Shown: positions 40,456-48,425 of the stretch, one piece after another
Numbering within the stretch: the stretch's first letter is position 1
Layout of the letters: each line of letters begins with the position of its first letter
Source: a virus
IMG/VR virus record: IMGVR_UViG_3300028388_004484
Coordinates: 1-64,000 of that record
Reading direction: 5' to 3' (one strand)
Length of the DNA: 64,000 bases
Translations under genes and position numbers: made by a program
The notes under the pieces: generated by a model
The model's database searches: none
The model's input: the letters and a program-made list of their open reading frames with translations, nothing else
What the model was told of the DNA's origin: nothing

Positions 40456-41930
40456 CGGGGGAAAAGGCGATAAGTATGGTTATTGGCGGCGCCGCGGAGG
40501 GTTACCGGCGGTCCTACTATCGTTTTTTTAAAGGCTTTTGGTCGACGGTTTCCGAAGAAAAATTTGTAGAAGGCCCACATATACGGGTTATCTGCGATGA
40601 ACTGCAAAAGATAGGCGAAAAGGTAATTAACCGGCAGCCTAAAGATTACGACCTAATAATCAATGTTCCACCGGGTTCTTCGAAGTCGACAATGGCGACG
40701 GTTCTTTTCCCGGTTTGGTTATGGGTAAATGACCCTTCCCTTCGTACAATTTCCGGATCCTTCGACGGCGGCCTTTCAATGTTCCATGCGCAGCTTTCGA
40801 AAGACTGCATAGGAAGCGACTTATTTCAACGCCTTTTTCCAGGCGTCATTGAAATCCGAAAAGACGTAGATGCCAAAAGCTTCTACATGAACACTTCCGG
40901 CGGATTCCGGAAAACGACTTCGACGGGCGCTAACATCACCGGGCAGCACGCCCATCTTATCATTGTCGACGACCCATTAAACCCGAAAGCCGCAAAATCG
41001 GAAAAGATCCTTCCTTCTGCTTCCGAATGGATCGACAAAACACTGTCGACCCGGAAAATAGATAAAGCGAATACCCCTATTATTTTAATCATGCAGCGCC
41101 TGCATGAACTTGACCCGGCCGGAAATTGGATTAAGAAGGCCGAAGAAAGCGGAAAGCGGATCCGCCACATTTGCCTTCCGGCAACATCTGATTATCCGGT
41201 CCTGCCGGAAGAATTAAGCAAAATTTATACCGACGGCTTCCTTGACCCGGTTCGCTTGGGTCCGAAAGTCCTGTCGGAAGCAAAAACCGATTTAGGAAGT
41301 AGGGAATATGCCGGGCAGTACGGGCAACAGCCGGCGGCCCTGGAAGGGAATATTATCCTTCGGGAATGGTTGCCGGTTCTACCCTACCATAAAGCGCCGG
41401 CCGGCGCCCGGAAGGCCCTAAAGGAATTCGTGGCCGATACGGCCTATAAAGAAAAGACCGAAAATGATCCTTCCGGGATCCTTTGCTATTCGGAGTTTAA
41501 AGGATACGTTTTCTTATGGGATTATGTCGAAGTACGGGCTTCCTTCGGGAAGCTTATTAATACGATGACGGCCTTTATCGAAGAACACGGAACGCGCCGC
41601 TTCGATGCCGGCCCTGTAACGTCGCCGGTTTATATCGAACCGAAGGCAAGCGGAACTTCAATCTTTCAGTACCTGCGCGACTATACCGCGCTTAACGTCG
41701 CAGAATGGAAGATGCCCGAAGGCGACAAAATCGCCCGGGTAAATTCTATATCGCATATCCTGGAAACAAAGCGTGTCGTCCTGGTCGAAGGTCCATGGAA
41801 CGAATCCTTTATCGACCAATGCGCCCGCTTTCCGGACGGCGCCCACGACGAATGCGTCGATACCCTGGTCATGGCGACGGTGAACGCGAAGCTACGGCCG
41901 CGAACTACCGGATATTCCTATACTAAGTAA
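40452..41930 (+). CDS. terL: Terminase large subunit
   Basis: 492 residues. Walker A is PPGSSKST (73-80) and Walker B is LIIVDDP near 170. A C-terminal nuclease half follows, with a likely metal-binding Asp in VADTAYKEKTENDPSG. It is the packaging motor that cuts and pumps DNA into the prohead through the portal. In the window the portal lies far away, at 3.5 kb, because the genome is permuted or this is a cut section. Confidence 0.92.
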   Translation: MTGEKAISMVIGGAAEGYRRSYYRFFKGFWSTVSEEKFVEGPHIRVICDELQKIGEKVINRQPKDYDLIINVPPGSSKSTMATVLFPVWLWVNDPSLRTISGSFDGGLSMFHAQLSKDCIGSDLFQRLFPGVIEIRKDVDAKSFYMNTSGGFRKTTSTGANITGQHAHLIIVDDPLNPKAAKSEKILPSASEWIDKTLSTRKIDKANTPIILIMQRLHELDPAGNWIKKAEESGKRIRHICLPATSDYPVLPEELSKIYTDGFLDPVRLGPKVLSEAKTDLGSREYAGQYGQQPAALEGNIILREWLPVLPYHKAPAGARKALKEFVADTAYKEKTENDPSGILCYSEFKGYVFLWDYVEVRASFGKLINTMTAFIEEHGTRRFDAGPVTSPVYIEPKASGTSIFQYLRDYTALNVAEWKMPEGDKIARVNSISHILETKRVVLVEGPWNESFIDQCARFPDGAHDECVDTLVMATVNAKLRPRTTGYSYTK

Positions 41931-41958
41931 AAAAAAGTCAAAATATTTTGAAAATAAT

Positions 41959-42000
41959 GTCAAAAAAAATTGACTATTAGAAAAACAAGCAGTACTTTTG
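41959..42000 (+). promoter_or_regulatory. Class B promoter
   Basis: GTCAAAAAAAATTGAC dyad over the -33 position; TACTTTTG at 41,993-42,000; spacer 20. First site of the accessory region. Confidence 0.7.
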
Positions 42001-42038
42001 AATCATCGAAAGAAATTAAAAAAAACAAAAAGCGAGTT

Positions 42039-42467
42039 ATGAAAAATTTCAACGACAAAATCCGGAAGTTCGACGAAACAACCAAAATAGAAATCCGAAA
42101 GCTGGAAAACTTCATTTACGAAGCGGAACGCGCCGCGAATACGGCTTGTCAAAACTTCGACCACTTTTTCGGTCTTGGGCGCTTCCTTCCCGGCGCGAAC
42201 CTTAAGGATATGAAAAAGAAAGCCGCGGCCGAAGCTTACCGTCTTTCCGAAAAGGCAAAATTAGGCTTCGAATTTTTCGAACTCCTAGAAGCGGATAAAG
42301 AATTTTTGCGCGCCGTTATTTTCGAAGCGATTGAAACGATAAATTATCCGCTTATCAAAGAAGCGAAGTCGAAAATTGAAACCTACAAAAAAGAACGGAA
42401 GGCGGCCCGGGAAGAACTTCTTTCTTCGGCGCCCTTAGCCCTTAAGATGGCATACGGACTTATCTAA
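42039..42467 (+). CDS. Helical accessory protein (unknown)
   Basis: 142 residues from the ATG preceded by AAAAAGCGAGTT. Almost all helix, with charged heptads at both ends (ETTKIEIRKLENFIYEAERA). No family recognised. Confidence 0.6.
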   Translation: MKNFNDKIRKFDETTKIEIRKLENFIYEAERAANTACQNFDHFFGLGRFLPGANLKDMKKKAAAEAYRLSEKAKLGFEFFELLEADKEFLRAVIFEAIETINYPLIKEAKSKIETYKKERKAAREELLSSAPLALKMAYGLI

Positions 42468-42496
42468 TTATTATTAATATCTAAAAGCGAGTTAAG

Positions 42497-42808
42497 ATGA
42501 AAAAGCAAGTAATTAATAAAGCAAATTGGTCGGGCGAATCCGCCGAAATTCAATTTTCAGAACCTACCGTTGAAAACCCCGGCCGACTGGTAATTCCAGA
42601 CCTTGACCTTGACCTTATTCTTAAGGTAGAAAGCCTTTTGGAAAATAACGACTGGATTAAGGCCTACGACGGCGACGAATTAATCGCGCACGCATTCGAA
42701 GTCGACCCCGGGGAATGGATTGCAAGTACTTCTTCCTTAAAAGACTTTCACCGTGTGGGTAAAAACCCCTACGTTGTCATTTCGGAAATCCTTTTCAACA
42801 TCATCTAA
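42497..42808 (+). CDS. Accessory protein (unknown)
   Basis: 103 residues, acidic, with LVIPDLDLDLILKVESLLEN. The AAAAGCGAGTTAAG leader precedes it; stop and next start share one base. Confidence 0.55.
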   Translation: MKKQVINKANWSGESAEIQFSEPTVENPGRLVIPDLDLDLILKVESLLENNDWIKAYDGDELIAHAFEVDPGEWIASTSSLKDFHRVGKNPYVVISEILFNII

Positions 42809-43137
42809 TGAGAACCGAAAAAATAGAAATCAAAATGGCGCCCGTTGGTTATGTTTCCGTAACTGCCCGCCGGGCGCCCGGAAGCGAAGCCGGGACCCTG
42901 GAAATTTCGGGCCTGGGCAGCTTCGACGTCCGGTATAAGGAATTCTTAACCGGCGCTAAGATAATCGAAGCACATCACCAGGAAACCCAAACCCTTATAG
43001 CCGAAGCGTACAAATGGACTTTCTTCGCCGAATGGTGCGCTACGGATCCGGAAGCCGATACCGACTTCTGGCACCCTCACCCCTACGGCGCCCTGGCGAT
43101 AGCGATTGTTCATGTTCATATTGGTAAAAATCAATAA
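42808..43137 (+). CDS. Accessory protein (unknown)
   Basis: 109 residues, beta then alpha (APVGYVSVTARRAPG; DFWHPHPYGALAIAIVHVHIG). The His-rich C-terminus could bind metal. No family recognised. Confidence 0.55.
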   Translation: MRTEKIEIKMAPVGYVSVTARRAPGSEAGTLEISGLGSFDVRYKEFLTGAKIIEAHHQETQTLIAEAYKWTFFAEWCATDPEADTDFWHPHPYGALAIAIVHVHIGKNQ

Positions 43138-43194
43138 TTATGAAAGACAAAAAAATTGGAATCCGTTAATTTTTTCACCAAATAGTAAGTTATT

Positions 43195-43452
43195 ATGAAC
43201 CGTAAAGAAGTTAAAGATTTATCCCCAAAAGTCACCCGGTGCATCCGGAAGCGTATCCCTGGGATGTCAGCGGCCCTAACGAATGCCGTGTCGGCGCATA
43301 GCCGGGTCCGTGGCGGTCGGATGCCGGGCCGGTATAAACTACCGGAAGAACTGACAGAACGCCTTAGATCGGCCGGAATCGAAGATCTGTACTTGGAACT
43401 TCGGCCGAAGAAACCCCGTGGCCTTCTTATCGCCTTCCCTTCCGAAAGGTAG
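43195..43452 (+). CDS. Small basic protein (unknown)
   Basis: 85 residues, Arg-rich (RCIRKRIPGMS, SRVRGGRMPGRYK). Possibly nucleic-acid binding by charge only. A terminator follows. Confidence 0.55.
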   Translation: MNRKEVKDLSPKVTRCIRKRIPGMSAALTNAVSAHSRVRGGRMPGRYKLPEELTERLRSAGIEDLYLELRPKKPRGLLIAFPSER

Positions 43453-43467
43453 GACCAAAAGAAAAAG

Positions 43468-43498
43468 CCTGTCGGATCCTTCCCGGCAGGTTTTTTTT
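43468..43498 (+). terminator. Terminator
   Basis: CCTGTCGG pairs with CCGGCAGG, then eight T. Confidence 0.8.
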
Positions 43499-43507
43499 AA
43501 TCTTTTT

Positions 43508-43548
43508 GTCAAAAAGCTTTGACGTATCAAAAAATAGCATTACTTTTG
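43508..43548 (+). promoter_or_regulatory. Class B promoter
   Basis: GTCAAAAAGCTTTGAC dyad with TTTG at 43,518; TACTTTTG at 43,541-43,548; spacer 19. Confidence 0.85.
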
Positions 43549-43600
43549 AATCATCGAAGGAAACAAAAAAAATCATTATTAACCTTTAAAGCAAGTTGAA

Positions 43601-44068
43601 ATGAAAGGAGTAAACACCGCAGGAACTAAGAAGCTTTACAAACTTTACGCCGCAGCTGTTAAAAACGGTGGTTTCCTGGAAATTGATAATAACGGCCCGG
43701 ATTCCGGTTTTATGCCGGTAACGGTCCGGATCCTTCCGAAGGAAGGCCGGTTTTACCGTTTTTCGGTCGCGCATAATTACGTCCAAAACGGGGACGTAAT
43801 GAACGACCCCGAAATGACTTTCGTTTTTCCCGACTTTACGGAAAAATACGCCGAATCCGAAGATTGGGGATTTGTTTGGATCGGTCCGGCTACCTTCCGC
43901 CAGGATAATATGGGGCTTTACGGATCCTTCCTTTTCTTAGATGAAAAAGGCGAAGGGGTCAAAAGTTATCGGCCCCGTATGTACGAAGATAACCGGGTTT
44001 TTGCTGGTCAGTGGATGTCGAATATCTGGAATCAGCAAAGTTTAAGCCGGGCGAAGAACCGAATTTAA
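43601..44068 (+). CDS. Accessory protein, DUF6908-like
   Basis: 155 residues. VAHNYVQNGDVMNDPEMTFV recalls the DUF6908 family of phage and plasmid proteins (from memory). Role unknown. It forms a single module with a class B promoter, an AAAGCAAGTTGAAATG leader and a TTCG terminator. Confidence 0.6.
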   Translation: MKGVNTAGTKKLYKLYAAAVKNGGFLEIDNNGPDSGFMPVTVRILPKEGRFYRFSVAHNYVQNGDVMNDPEMTFVFPDFTEKYAESEDWGFVWIGPATFRQDNMGLYGSFLFLDEKGEGVKSYRPRMYEDNRVFAGQWMSNIWNQQSLSRAKNRI

Positions 44069-44090
44069 GCCCGCCGGCCGGATCCGGAAA

Positions 44091-44118
44091 GGGTGCCTTC
44101 GGGCGCCCTTTTTTTTTC
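44091..44118 (+). terminator. TTCG-loop terminator
   Basis: GGGTGCC-TTCG-GGCGCCC then nine T. Confidence 0.85.
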
Positions 44119-44189
44119 TTCCTTTTCTTCCTTTTGGAAGGAACGGCAGAAACGGCACGAAAAAAAAATACTACATTTGCGAAAAATAT

Positions 44190-44232
44190 TTGTCAAAATA
44201 TTTGGACAAATAAAAGGAAAGCACTAATTTAG
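44190..44232 (+). promoter_or_regulatory. Class B promoter
   Basis: TTGTCAAAATATTTGGACAA dyad with TTTG at 44,201; TAATTTAG at 44,225-44,232; spacer 20. Confidence 0.85.
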
Positions 44233-44250
44233 TATCATCAAAGGAAATAA

Positions 44251-44297
44251 GGCTACGAAGGTAGCCAGGGGGATTTCTCCCAGCGGCGGCCCGCCGG
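44251..44297 (+). promoter_or_regulatory. Structured 5' leader of three hairpins
   Basis: GGCTAC-GAAG-GTAGCC, then GGGGG-ATTT-CTCCC, then GGC-GGCCC-GCC in 47 bases between a class B promoter and the 44,318 start. Other class B leaders are unstructured and A-rich. It may be a cis-acting RNA control element. Confidence 0.5.
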
Positions 44298-44317
44298 TCA
44301 GGGCAAATTTTCCGATC

Positions 44318-44614
44318 ATGTCGAATTTCACTTCCGATGGACGCCTAACTTCAGAAGCCGCGCAAAAATTTTCGCGGAAGGTAATCAACGCCACGAAGCC
44401 TTTCGTGCGCGAAAACCCTCGCAGAGTTGTAATAGCTGCCGTGTCGGCCTACATGCAGCAGGAATTTTCGTTCGGTCGTAGCCTTTGCGACGTAATCGCC
44501 GTTAAAGCCTACGAAGAAGCCCTGGCGGAAATCGAAGCCTACGAAGCGGGACAGGCCGTCATCGACGAAGCCCTGGAAGATTCTTTCGAAAACCTTCCGG
44601 AAGATGCCTTTTAG
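44318..44614 (+). CDS. Accessory protein (unknown)
   Basis: 98 residues, helical with an acidic C-terminus (AVIDEALEDSFENLPEDAF). Its leader is structured instead of carrying the common AAAAGCGAGTT, which implies separate translation control. Confidence 0.6.
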   Translation: MSNFTSDGRLTSEAAQKFSRKVINATKPFVRENPRRVVIAAVSAYMQQEFSFGRSLCDVIAVKAYEEALAEIEAYEAGQAVIDEALEDSFENLPEDAF

Positions 44615-44633
44615 GCGGATCCGGCTTCGGGAA

Positions 44634-44659
44634 GGGCGCCTTCGGGCGCTTTTTTTTTC
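44634..44659 (+). terminator. TTCG-loop terminator
   Basis: GGGCGCC-TTCG-GGCGC then nine T. Confidence 0.8.
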
Positions 44660-44660
44660 C

Positions 44661-44730
44661 TGTCCTTCCCTGTCCTTCCTTGCGCTTCCCTGCGCTTCCC
44701 TGCGCTTCTATGCGCTTCCTTGCGAATTAA
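44661..44730 (+). repeat. 10-bp tandem repeats
   Basis: Six consecutive 10-bp units of the form TGyssCTTCCy (TGTCCTTCCC, TGTCCTTCCT, TGCGCTTCCC twice, TGCGCTTCTA, TGCGCTTCCT) and a partial seventh. Purine/pyrimidine skewed. Probably slippage-derived. Confidence 0.85.
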
Positions 44731-44775
44731 TGGGATCTAATATCCGCACGAAAAAAATCATTTTTTTGAAAATAT

Positions 44776-44818
44776 TTGTCAAAATATTTGGACAAACAAA
44801 AGGAAAGCATTAACTTAG
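44776..44818 (+). promoter_or_regulatory. Class B promoter
   Basis: TTGTCAAAATATTTGGACAA dyad with TTTG at 44,787; TAACTTAG at 44,811-44,818; spacer 20. Confidence 0.85.
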
Positions 44819-44866
44819 TATCATCAAAGAAACAAAAGAGATTTTTTAAACAAAAAGCGAGTTAAG

Positions 44867-45169
44867 ATGAAAATTTCAGCACATTTCCAACAGGTTTACC
44901 GGTCCGAAATCGAAAAGCCAGAATTCGAAAAGGCGGTTTTTTACGCCATGGGTTGGATCGAATCTAAAATGGAAGCCCGCGAATTCCAGGACCATTTTTC
45001 AGGCCTTGAAGGACCGGCTTATAAAGAAGCGGCGTATACCTTCTTCGCGGAAGGGATCCAAACCCTTACTTCCCTTATTATGGCTATCGAAATGAACTTT
45101 CCGCATCAGACGGAAGCATTCGAAGAAGCGGCCGCCCTGGTCGCTATCGAAACGCTTTTCGGAGTATAA
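44867..45169 (+). CDS. Accessory protein (unknown)
   Basis: 100 residues, helical, with YRSEIEKPEFEKAVFYAMGW. A single-gene module: class B promoter, AAAAAGCGAGTTAAGATG leader, TTCG terminator 8 bp after the stop. Confidence 0.6.
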   Translation: MKISAHFQQVYRSEIEKPEFEKAVFYAMGWIESKMEAREFQDHFSGLEGPAYKEAAYTFFAEGIQTLTSLIMAIEMNFPHQTEAFEEAAALVAIETLFGV

Positions 45170-45176
45170 AAAACGG

Positions 45177-45200
45177 GGCGCCTTCGGGCGCCTTTTTTTT
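45177..45200 (+). terminator. TTCG-loop terminator
   Basis: GGCGCC-TTCG-GGCGCC then eight T. Confidence 0.85.
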
Positions 45201-45219
45201 CGACCTTTTTTAAAAATAG

Positions 45220-45262
45220 TTGTCAAAAAATTTGGACAATTAAGAGAAAAGCACTAATTTAG
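45220..45262 (+). promoter_or_regulatory. Class B promoter
   Basis: TTGTCAAAAAATTTGGACAA dyad with TTTG at 45,231; TAATTTAG at 45,255-45,262; spacer 20. Confidence 0.85.
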
Positions 45263-45308
45263 TATCATCAAAGAAACAAAGGATATTTTCAACTAAAAGC
45301 GAGTTAAA

Positions 45309-45881
45309 ATGAAAGTTACAAAGTCAGTCTTATTAAGTCGCAAACAAGTTACCGAAATCCCCGGCCGGCCGGAATTAAAAATCGGCGCTGAATTCATTTC
45401 TACGCATAGCGACGGGAAAGTTATCCGCGAAAAAGTCTATTCGCTGATTAAGAAGGTTTGGATTGATTCTAACCTTTATTACGATTGGGAAAATACCGAA
45501 TACATGGTCGTTTGTGAATCCGCCTGCGTTTACTACCCTTCCGAAATCGAACCCGAAGAAGTTTTCCCCGAACTTAGCATTAGCCCCGGCGAAGTAAAAG
45601 CCCTGGGCCGGATCCTTTCCGAAGAACTTTTGGAAGTCGACGAATACTTTTCCCGCGAATTATCCCTTGACGGATCCGGGGACTGCTTCGCGGAAGTAGA
45701 AGCTGCGCAGGCCCGGACGGAAGCGAGGGTTATTAAAATCATGCTTGACCGCTTCGGCGTCGCCGGCGAACGGAAAGCCCTTTTCCATACCTTCGGCCTT
45801 TACTATGATCTTCATTATAGCTTAGGAAAGGTTTCTTATAAGCCCTGGGAAGTAGCTTTTACCTTCCTTTGGGAAGAATAA
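45309..45881 (+). CDS. Accessory protein (unknown)
   Basis: 190 residues: a beta-rich first half (KIGAEFISTHSDGKVIREKV) and a helical, acidic second half. No motif recognised. The AAAAGCGAGTTAAAATG leader precedes it. Confidence 0.6.
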   Translation: MKVTKSVLLSRKQVTEIPGRPELKIGAEFISTHSDGKVIREKVYSLIKKVWIDSNLYYDWENTEYMVVCESACVYYPSEIEPEEVFPELSISPGEVKALGRILSEELLEVDEYFSRELSLDGSGDCFAEVEAAQARTEARVIKIMLDRFGVAGERKALFHTFGLYYDLHYSLGKVSYKPWEVAFTFLWEE

Positions 45882-45939
45882 TTTTTCAACCCGGACCCTA
45901 TAAACGACCTTTACTTTTTCACCTTAAAAATTACCTATC

Positions 45940-46413
45940 ATGAAATTTTCGAATATAATTGCCGATAAAAAGGAAGCTTCAATTTTACGGGGCGCCCTTT
46001 TGGAAGCCTTCCCGACAATCAACAATATGACTATAACGCCTGGATCTTTCGGCCGCGTGTTTATCTTCGGCTTTAACGATGCGCAGCGCCTTGCGACTTC
46101 GATTCGATCTTTAGGCCTGGAAGCCGACGTTTCGACCAGGAACGGCGAATTAACCAACGGTATGTACCAGGTATCTTTTGATCTTTTCGTCCCCTGGGCG
46201 CGTCGTGACCGCGCTCTGTTCTATTTTTTGGCTTCCCGCGGTTACTGCATGAACTTGCACGGCGATATTTTAAACCGCGACCGGGAAAAGCTTTTAGACG
46301 ACTACCGGCGCGGCCGGACGACGGCGCGGATGATCCGGGAAGCCCTGGCAGAAGCTGACCGCCTGGAACTTGGCGACAAATTTTTTCGGGAATACGTTTT
46401 GAAAAATCTTTAG
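45940..46413 (+). CDS. Accessory protein (unknown)
   Basis: 157 residues with MKFSNIIADKKEASILRGAL and a basic helical C-terminal half (YRRGRTTARMIREALAEADR). Cotranscribed with its neighbours on both sides by spacing. Confidence 0.55.
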   Translation: MKFSNIIADKKEASILRGALLEAFPTINNMTITPGSFGRVFIFGFNDAQRLATSIRSLGLEADVSTRNGELTNGMYQVSFDLFVPWARRDRALFYFLASRGYCMNLHGDILNRDREKLLDDYRRGRTTARMIREALAEADRLELGDKFFREYVLKNL

Positions 46414-46454
46414 GTCCGGCGCCGGCGCCGTATCTTTATCAAAATTTACTGACC

Positions 46455-46682
46455 ATGTTTTACTGTCTATATCATGCCGAAGAACTGCCCGAAGAAGGGA
46501 TCGAACGCGACCGATGGATGATAAAGGCCCGGCCACGCGGCCCTTTTGTGAAAAAAGAAAATGCGGAAGATGCCGGGCGGCGGCGGGCGGCGCGGCGCGG
46601 TGGTTCATACGTCGTATATGAATGTTCCGACCTGATAAGAGCCTGGCGCATTGCTAGGAAAAAAATCTATCCTTCTAATTAA
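46455..46682 (+). CDS. Small Arg-rich protein (unknown)
   Basis: 75 residues, central GRRRAARRGGSYVVYECSD. Nucleic-acid binding is possible by charge. A terminator follows. Confidence 0.55.
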   Translation: MFYCLYHAEELPEEGIERDRWMIKARPRGPFVKKENAEDAGRRRAARRGGSYVVYECSDLIRAWRIARKKIYPSN

Positions 46683-46693
46683 CTCGCTTTTCG

Positions 46694-46723
46694 GCCCGCA
46701 TGAAAAATGCGGGCTTTTTTTTT
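46694..46723 (+). terminator. Terminator
   Basis: GCCCGCAT-GAAAA-ATGCGGGC then nine T. Confidence 0.9.
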
Positions 46724-46742
46724 GATCTTTCCAAAAAATAAC

Positions 46743-46784
46743 TGTCCAAATATTTTGACAATTAAGGGAAAAGCACTAATTTAG
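46743..46784 (+). promoter_or_regulatory. Class B promoter, arms swapped
   Basis: TGTCCAAATATTTTGACA: here the GTCC arm is on the left and TTTGACA on the right, the reverse of other sites, as expected if a symmetric dimer binds. TTTG at 46,754; TAATTTAG at 46,777-46,784; spacer 19. Confidence 0.8.
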
Positions 46785-46833
46785 TATCATCAAAGGAACA
46801 AAAGAGATTTTAAAACCTTAAAAGCAAGTTGAG

Positions 46834-47193
46834 ATGATAATTATTTCTCATTCCTTATTCCGAAGCGAAACGGCCGATAATCGGCCTTACGCTACCCTTT
46901 CCACTACTGTTACCCTTCCGAATAATACCGGATACGAAATTACGGAAACGATTATCGGATCCGGATCCGGATCCCTTCGGGTTCGTTTCCTTCGCGGTGG
47001 GCAACTGAATTCCGCTTCCCGGGCCTACCGGGGTGTAGGTTATATCGGGACCCCTTTTGCTTCCTGGAAAGCGATCCGGGAAAAGTATTCCGGCCTTCGG
47101 AAAGGTGGGATCATGGAAGAAGTCCGGGAAGCGCACGGCGATCAAAAAAGCCGGATCCTTTCCGAAATCGTCCAGCCGGGACCGTCGAAATAA
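46834..47193 (+). CDS. Accessory protein (unknown)
   Basis: 119 residues, beta-rich start (LSTTVTLPNNTGYEITETII), a GSGSGS run written as three tandem GGATCC words, then a helical end. No family recognised. Confidence 0.55.
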   Translation: MIIISHSLFRSETADNRPYATLSTTVTLPNNTGYEITETIIGSGSGSLRVRFLRGGQLNSASRAYRGVGYIGTPFASWKAIREKYSGLRKGGIMEEVREAHGDQKSRILSEIVQPGPSK

Positions 47194-47199
47194 ATTAAA

Positions 47200-47213
47200 G
47201 GGGCTTCGGCCCC
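47200..47213 (+). terminator. Small TTCG hairpin
   Basis: GGGGC-TTCG-GCCCC without a clear T run; a weak terminator or processing site between two genes. Confidence 0.5.
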
Positions 47214-47234
47214 GAACTTTAAAAGCCTGGAATC

Positions 47235-47441
47235 ATGCCTAAAAGAGTTAAGTATCAAAATTTTGAAGTTACCGGGGAAGAACCTTATTACCCCGGGGAA
47301 TTTTTTTCCGTAGTTGTTGCTGCCCGTAACGCTGCGCACGCGCGCCGGTATATTCGCTGGTTGCACGACCTGGAAAGAAGCATAAAGCTTTCGGCTGTTC
47401 CTACGGATGCCGAAGCGACCGAAGAAGCAGACAGATTTTAA
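47235..47441 (+). CDS. Small protein (unknown)
   Basis: 68 residues with FFSVVVAARNAAHARRYIRW. No family recognised. Confidence 0.55.
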   Translation: MPKRVKYQNFEVTGEEPYYPGEFFSVVVAARNAAHARRYIRWLHDLERSIKLSAVPTDAEATEEADRF

Positions 47442-47461
47442 AACCTTAAAAGCGAGTTAAG

Positions 47462-47971
47462 ATGAACAATTATGAAGTAAAAGACGGACTTACCCCGTCG
47501 GAACGGTGGTCCTATTTAAAGCAGCGTTATCACGCCTTACAGGATGAATATCCAGAATTAGGGGCCTTCCCTATCGAAAAAGGAAAAACGCGGCGGGCCA
47601 TTGGACAATGTAAGTTTAAAAGCCGGCATTCCGGCGCTATTTTCATTTCCTGGCCGTTTATCCAGGTTAACGACCTGGAAAAAATGTGGAAAATCATCGC
47701 GCATGAAGCTGCGCACGCCCTGGCGTCAATACATGATAACGCCCGCGACCATGATCGGAAATTCAAGCGATGGGCGCGCCGGCTTAACGCGCCGGAAGGT
47801 CACGCGGTGGACTTCGTTAATGCGCCGGAATTAAAGTACACTGTATCATGCGTCGCCTGCGGATACGAAGTTGGATATTCCCGCAAACCGAAATATGAAA
47901 TGTCATGTGCGAAATGTTCCCCGGGGCGCTTCGACCCTTCAAAAGTCATGAAAATAAAAGTTAATTGGTGA
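47462..47971 (+). CDS. SprT-like zinc metalloprotease
   Basis: 169 residues. HEAAH (81-85) plus His97 gives a zinc site, and two CxxC pairs (130-133, 149-152) form a zinc ribbon, as in SprT/Spartan-type proteins. Cellular members cut proteins crosslinked to DNA. A phage copy could clear such blocks or act on a host protein. The AAAAGCGAGTTAAG leader precedes it. Confidence 0.82.
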   Translation: MNNYEVKDGLTPSERWSYLKQRYHALQDEYPELGAFPIEKGKTRRAIGQCKFKSRHSGAIFISWPFIQVNDLEKMWKIIAHEAAHALASIHDNARDHDRKFKRWARRLNAPEGHAVDFVNAPELKYTVSCVACGYEVGYSRKPKYEMSCAKCSPGRFDPSKVMKIKVNW

Positions 47972-48096
47972 TGAAAAAAACGAAGAAGAAAAAACTGATT
48001 CCCCGGAACATCCGGAACCGGAACGCGAAGGCGAAACGACGGCTTTTGAAAAATCGCCGGATCCGGGTTTGTGCGAAAACTATTTGTTTATCCTGA
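47971..48096 (+). CDS. Tiny highly basic protein
   Basis: 41 residues, more than 40% Lys and Arg (MKKTKKKKLIPRNIRNRNAK), start overlapping the SprT stop (TGATG). Probably binds nucleic acid. Could also be a chance ORF, but the coupling and codon use support it. Confidence 0.5.
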   Translation: MKKTKKKKLIPRNIRNRNAKAKRRLLKNRRIRVCAKTICLS

Positions 48097-48165
48097 AAAA
48101 TAAAATCATGCTGGAAAATCCGATGTATTTAGCAGACCTTCCCGAAAGCATCACACGATAAACGT

Positions 48166-48383
48166 CGTTTGCACGGCTTGCAAACGATTCGCAAACGAAG
48201 CCCCGGCGGTCAGTCTTTTCTGACTTCCGGGGCTTTTATTTTTCGGTCGTTTGCGCCCTTCCCCATCGTCGTTTGCGCCAGTTTGCTAAAGGCTTCCGGC
48301 CGATCCGGTCGAACCGTTTGGACCGTTTGCAAGTCAAACGATTTTGACGCAAACGAAAAAATTCTTACATTGCAAACGTTTGC
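48166..48383. repeat. GCAAACG heptamer cluster 1 (intergenic)
   Basis: Nine exact GCAAACG or CGTTTGC copies in 218 bp (48,166, 48,180, 48,191, 48,248, 48,270, 48,324, 48,349, 48,372, 48,377), in both orientations, plus three one-base variants. The last two form the palindrome GCAAACGTTTGC. This is an iteron- or operator-like array upstream of the 48,426 gene. Confidence 0.85.
48200..48242 (+). terminator. Terminator within heptamer cluster
   Basis: GCCCCGG...CCGGGGC with an inner GTCAG/CTGAC stem, then TTTTATTTTT. It ends transcription from the SprT side. Confidence 0.75.
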
Positions 48384-48425
48384 ACCTTCCGCGGTGCTAT
48401 TTAAGAAGCAAAAAAGACGAATAAG

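Noticed and set aside
43140-43169. Nine-codon ORF (MKDKKIGIR)
   Set aside because: Too short to separate from chance and lacks the leader motif.
44650-44735. CRISPR array
   Set aside because: Units are 10 bp and contiguous with no spacers; no cas genes are in the window.
48108-48161. Seventeen-codon ORF before the heptamer cluster
   Set aside because: Weak leader and no supporting context beyond an ATG.
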